From contig NC_051108.1 of the NCBI RefSeq assembly GCF_901709675.1, positions 5,614,631 through 5,678,630 of the forward strand: a stretch of DNA of 64,000 nt, read 5' to 3'. This DNA comes from Syngnathus acus (taxonomy: Eukaryota > Chordata > Actinopteri > Syngnathiformes > Syngnathidae). A model generated the notes under the pieces. The model saw nothing but the letters and a program-made list of their open reading frames with translations. It did no database searches and had not been told where the DNA came from. Shown here piece by piece: positions 61,401-64,000 of the stretch. Within the stretch, counting starts at the first letter, position 1. Each line of letters starts with the position of its first letter. The translations under genes were made by a program, and so were the position numbers.

Positions 61401-64000
61401 GCTGGCACAAACCACCAAACTCCACTGCAGCTTTACTGGATAAGTACTGGACCAAGCTGGAGATTGGTCACATGACACGGAAAGAATTGAAGATGGTAAG
61501 TTTCGAAATGGAGGATTAAAACCCTGATTATCCGAAGTGACAAAAAATTGAATTGCATCTGACAAATCAGAAGAAAATTTGATCTGTTTTGTGATTTTAG
61601 TTGGTTATTAGCAAGTACCCAACGCTGACAATTGTGGCAGATCGTCTGTTGGATATCTACTGCGACCTCACTGGGGAAATCCATTTGGACCCGACATGCT
61701 CCCAAAGCCCCAATGAAAACAAAGAATACAAGTCTGAGGAGAGTTCCACTCAGCTGGAGGGGAGAGCGCTGTCCTTAAGGTGTGGATCAGCTTATTATTA
61801 ATGATGTATCATGCTATATTTGTATTGCATTTTATTGTGTCTTCATCATTCCCTAGAGATTTGCTGAAATGGTGTGAGAGGATCAGTGTCAACTTTAACA
61901 ACACTTCTTCAACGTCCGCCCATCATGTGTTTCAAGAGGCAAGGGATTTGTGTTACAATTTTGAATCATCGTTCACAGACTGTTATGGTCACTTTCCCAA
62001 ACATATTTTAAATGGAACATACCGTATTTTCTGGACTATAAGGCGCGCCTAAAAACCTAAAAATTTCTCAAATGCCGACAGTGCGCCTTATATATGGACC
62101 AAATTCCTAAATTTAAACTGGCCCGAAGCATTGTGTCATGAAATCAATCATAAGTGGCCCGCTGAAGACTATGAATCATGAATCAAAAAGACTATGGATC
62201 ATTATTTTGTGATTATAAAGTCATTTGTTGCATCTGAAGTTGAAATAAAAAAGATAAAATGAAGAATGATTTGATTTGGATTAAAAAATCTGACATGATG
62301 CATTAATGGTGCGCCTTATATAAGGACAAAGTTTTAAAATGGGCCATTCATTGAAGGTGCGCCTTATAATCCGATGCGCCTTATAGTCCAGAAAATACGG
62401 TAAATAGAAAAACAGACTAAAAGTTTAATTTGGTTCAAATTTAGCTTCAATTTATGATTTAGCTTCCGTATATGAAAGTAATATCTTTTTTTTTTCTTTT
62501 CTTTCTTCAACCAGGCTCTCGATTGCTTCACCGCCATGATGTCTCACCCTGAAAACCAACTATGCATGGCGGAAATAATTGGAAGCAAGCTCAATATCTC
62601 CAAAGAAAAGGTATTTCTGTTAAATATTACATCCAATGTTGTCATTGATGGAAACTCATTTTAATTTTGGTCCTAGGCGCAGCACTACTGCCAGATGTAT
62701 CAACCTGCCATCTCATTGACTGAGCATGAGGCCTCGGTTGGTAGAGTGACCCTAATACGAAAGCAGACTAAAACAGCGCAGCTGAGTATGTAAGTGGGAC
62801 ATTTAACACACCAACCAACTTATTTGACCCTCTTTCTACGCATATACTTTAAAGTAGAACATAAGAAATTTTGCAATATTCTCCAGCAAAAAAATTAACA
62901 TTTTGTCTTTGATGACTTCATTATTTTTCATGGACAATTAACACCATGGAAAAACACATACATTTGATTTATCCCTCATTTATTTATTTCCTTATTTATT
63001 CATTTATTTTTGCAGTGATCACCAAACCTTTGCTGCAACTCGGCCAGCTGCTGTTCTACTGGAGCGACTGACCGTTTGCATTGCTAAACAAGAGCCTGTA
63101 CTGTTGGTGGGAGAGACTGGGACTGGAAAAACCACCACCGTACAACACCTGGCCAAAATCACAGGTGATCAACTGGATTCCCAAATGAACACGAGACCAG
63201 CAGAATCGCCAAGTGTTTAATCTGTTTTATTAAAGCGCCTGAATTCGACTTTTCTTCCAGGACATAAGTTGATGGTTGTAAACATGAACCAGCAGAGCGA
63301 TACTGCCGACCTCCTTGGCGGGTAAATTACACAGCTAACACAAAAGTTGCCATTTCGGTACCAAATGTAATTCAGCGTTTTGACAATTATGCCCAAAATT
63401 ATATATATTTTTTTCCCCCCTTCAAGTTCCCCCCATTAATCTTTCATGAGTGACAAGTGGTCATGCAACTGAATTCTTCCTTATGTGTCTTAAATTAGGT
63501 ACAAGCCAGTAGACCACAGGCAGATCTTACTCCCTTTGCGGGAGGCCTTTGAAGACTTGTTTTCTCAGACTTACTCCAGGAAGCAAAACCTAGCTTTTCT
63601 AGGTCACGTGCAGACATGCTTCAGGGAAAAACGCTGGCACGACCTACTCAAACTCATGGATCATGTCTGCAAATCTTTCGGCACTAAAAAGTTGCAAGGA
63701 AACCCAAGTGGTAAAAAGTTATTTATAATTATAATACTTGTTGTCCTGTCTAATTGACTTTTTTTTTTTCTTCTCTGTATGTATAGCGGCCTTACTGAAG
63801 GAGAAGTGGGAATTCATGGCAACAAAACTTAGTCAAACGCAGCAGCAGATTCGAGCCTGTGAGACAGCCATGATTTTTGCTTTTGTGGAGGTAAAGACCT
63901 TCAAGCCATGACAATTTGACCATTCTTACTTCAATTAAATTCTCAATTTAAAATATAAAAATCTCAATATAAAATTGTCATTTAAATGCATTCTTGGGTT
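58452..64000 (+). CDS. mdn1: Midasin (AAA+ ATPase of 60S ribosome assembly), 5' part of gene
   Basis: Midasin is the giant dynein-like ATPase (human about 5,600 residues) that strips assembly factors from pre-60S particles in the nucleolus and nucleoplasm. Seventeen coding exons lie in the window: 58452-58547, 58746-58972, 59558-59782, 59860-59967, 60060-60246, 60316-60525, 60760-60891, 61145-61248, 61381-61495, 61601-61779, 61857-61938, 62515-62610, 62677-62789, 63016-63164, 63261-63321, 63499-63710, 63787-63890. They join exactly to 800 codons; the gene continues past the right edge. The first AAA+ module shows Walker A GPIGCGKTALVEF and Walker B WILLEDIDHAPLDV; a second Walker A is GETGTGKTTTVQHL. 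RINHDLHERLCVALSKLL and MNQQSDTADLLGG are diagnostic. The ATG at 58452 gives the conserved start ending LGRFLSKQ. Intron 11 starts with GC (GAG/GCAAGG). Confidence 0.94.
60625..60728 (+). repeat. Short interspersed repeat, copy 3 of 3 (mdn1 intron 6)
   Basis: GATGTCACGGAAGGAAGCCA, TTTCCACATTGGACATCATT and a following CTACTTCAACAATA match 7322-7468 in order and spacing. Confidence 0.55.
62022..62400. mobile_element. CCGTATTTTC-type TA MITE (mdn1 intron 11)
   Basis: Starts CCGTATTTTCTGGACTATAA and ends TTATAGTCCAGAAAATACGG, flanked by TA (62020-62021, 62401-62402). The interior is the reverse complement of the copy at 39475-39833. Both arms share the same G-to-A type change relative to that copy. 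Confidence 0.85.

Overview
The window is nuclear DNA from a vertebrate with a compact genome, almost certainly a teleost fish. Introns are mostly 80-1,500 bp, genes sit a few hundred bases to a few kilobases apart, and intergenic and intronic DNA is full of short DNA-transposon derivatives of kinds common in ray-finned fish. A percomorph is likely and a pipefish or seahorse relative is possible, but I cannot prove the lineage by reading alone. No bacterial, viral or CRISPR feature was seen.

Nine protein-coding genes were recognised, in order: dse (+, 3' part, 1-3943), ndufaf4 (+, 4740-5910), gpr63 (+, 7733-8890), epha7 (+, 17 exons, 11014-20842), map3k7/TAK1 (+, 17 exons, 25168-30690), bach2 (+, 4 coding exons, 39031-43584), gja10 connexin (-, 47512-49280), casp8ap2/FLASH (-, 9 exons, 50059-56414) and mdn1/midasin (+, first 17 coding exons, 58452 to beyond the end). 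From ndufaf4 to mdn1 the order and relative orientation match human chromosome 6q14-q16 as I remember it, while dse (human 6q22) has been brought next to ndufaf4. The neighbours do not form one pathway. This is an inherited synteny block of a sulfated-glycan enzyme, a mitochondrial complex I assembly factor, two receptors, an inflammatory kinase, a lymphoid transcription factor, a gap-junction channel, a histone-mRNA and apoptosis scaffold, and a ribosome-assembly ATPase.

Spacers and introns hold several families of non-autonomous DNA transposons: a pogo/Tigger-like MITE (five copies), a TA-inserting MITE with CCGTATTTTCC ends (four copies), a hAT-like family with CAGGGGTGTCAAACTC ends (at least seven copies or fragments), a 212-bp near-perfect hairpin MITE, and a teleost ATCC-tailed repeat. 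Two nested insertions and one back-to-back pair can be read directly. Microsatellites are frequent.

The most striking observation is in epha7. The reading frame is intact through all 17 exons and the ectodomain is highly conserved, yet the kinase catalytic loop reads HRNLAAQK instead of HRDLAARN. The catalytic Asp and the Mg-binding Asn are both replaced, the second juxtamembrane tyrosine is Asn, and the P+1-loop proline is Ser. This looks like an EphA7 receptor that has become a pseudokinase while keeping ligand-binding, TM, SAM and C-terminal PDZ-binding parts. Other notable points are GC-AG introns in map3k7 and mdn1, a separate 12-residue terminal exon in gja10, CTCF-like motifs, and an unexplained exon-like ORF between casp8ap2 and mdn1.
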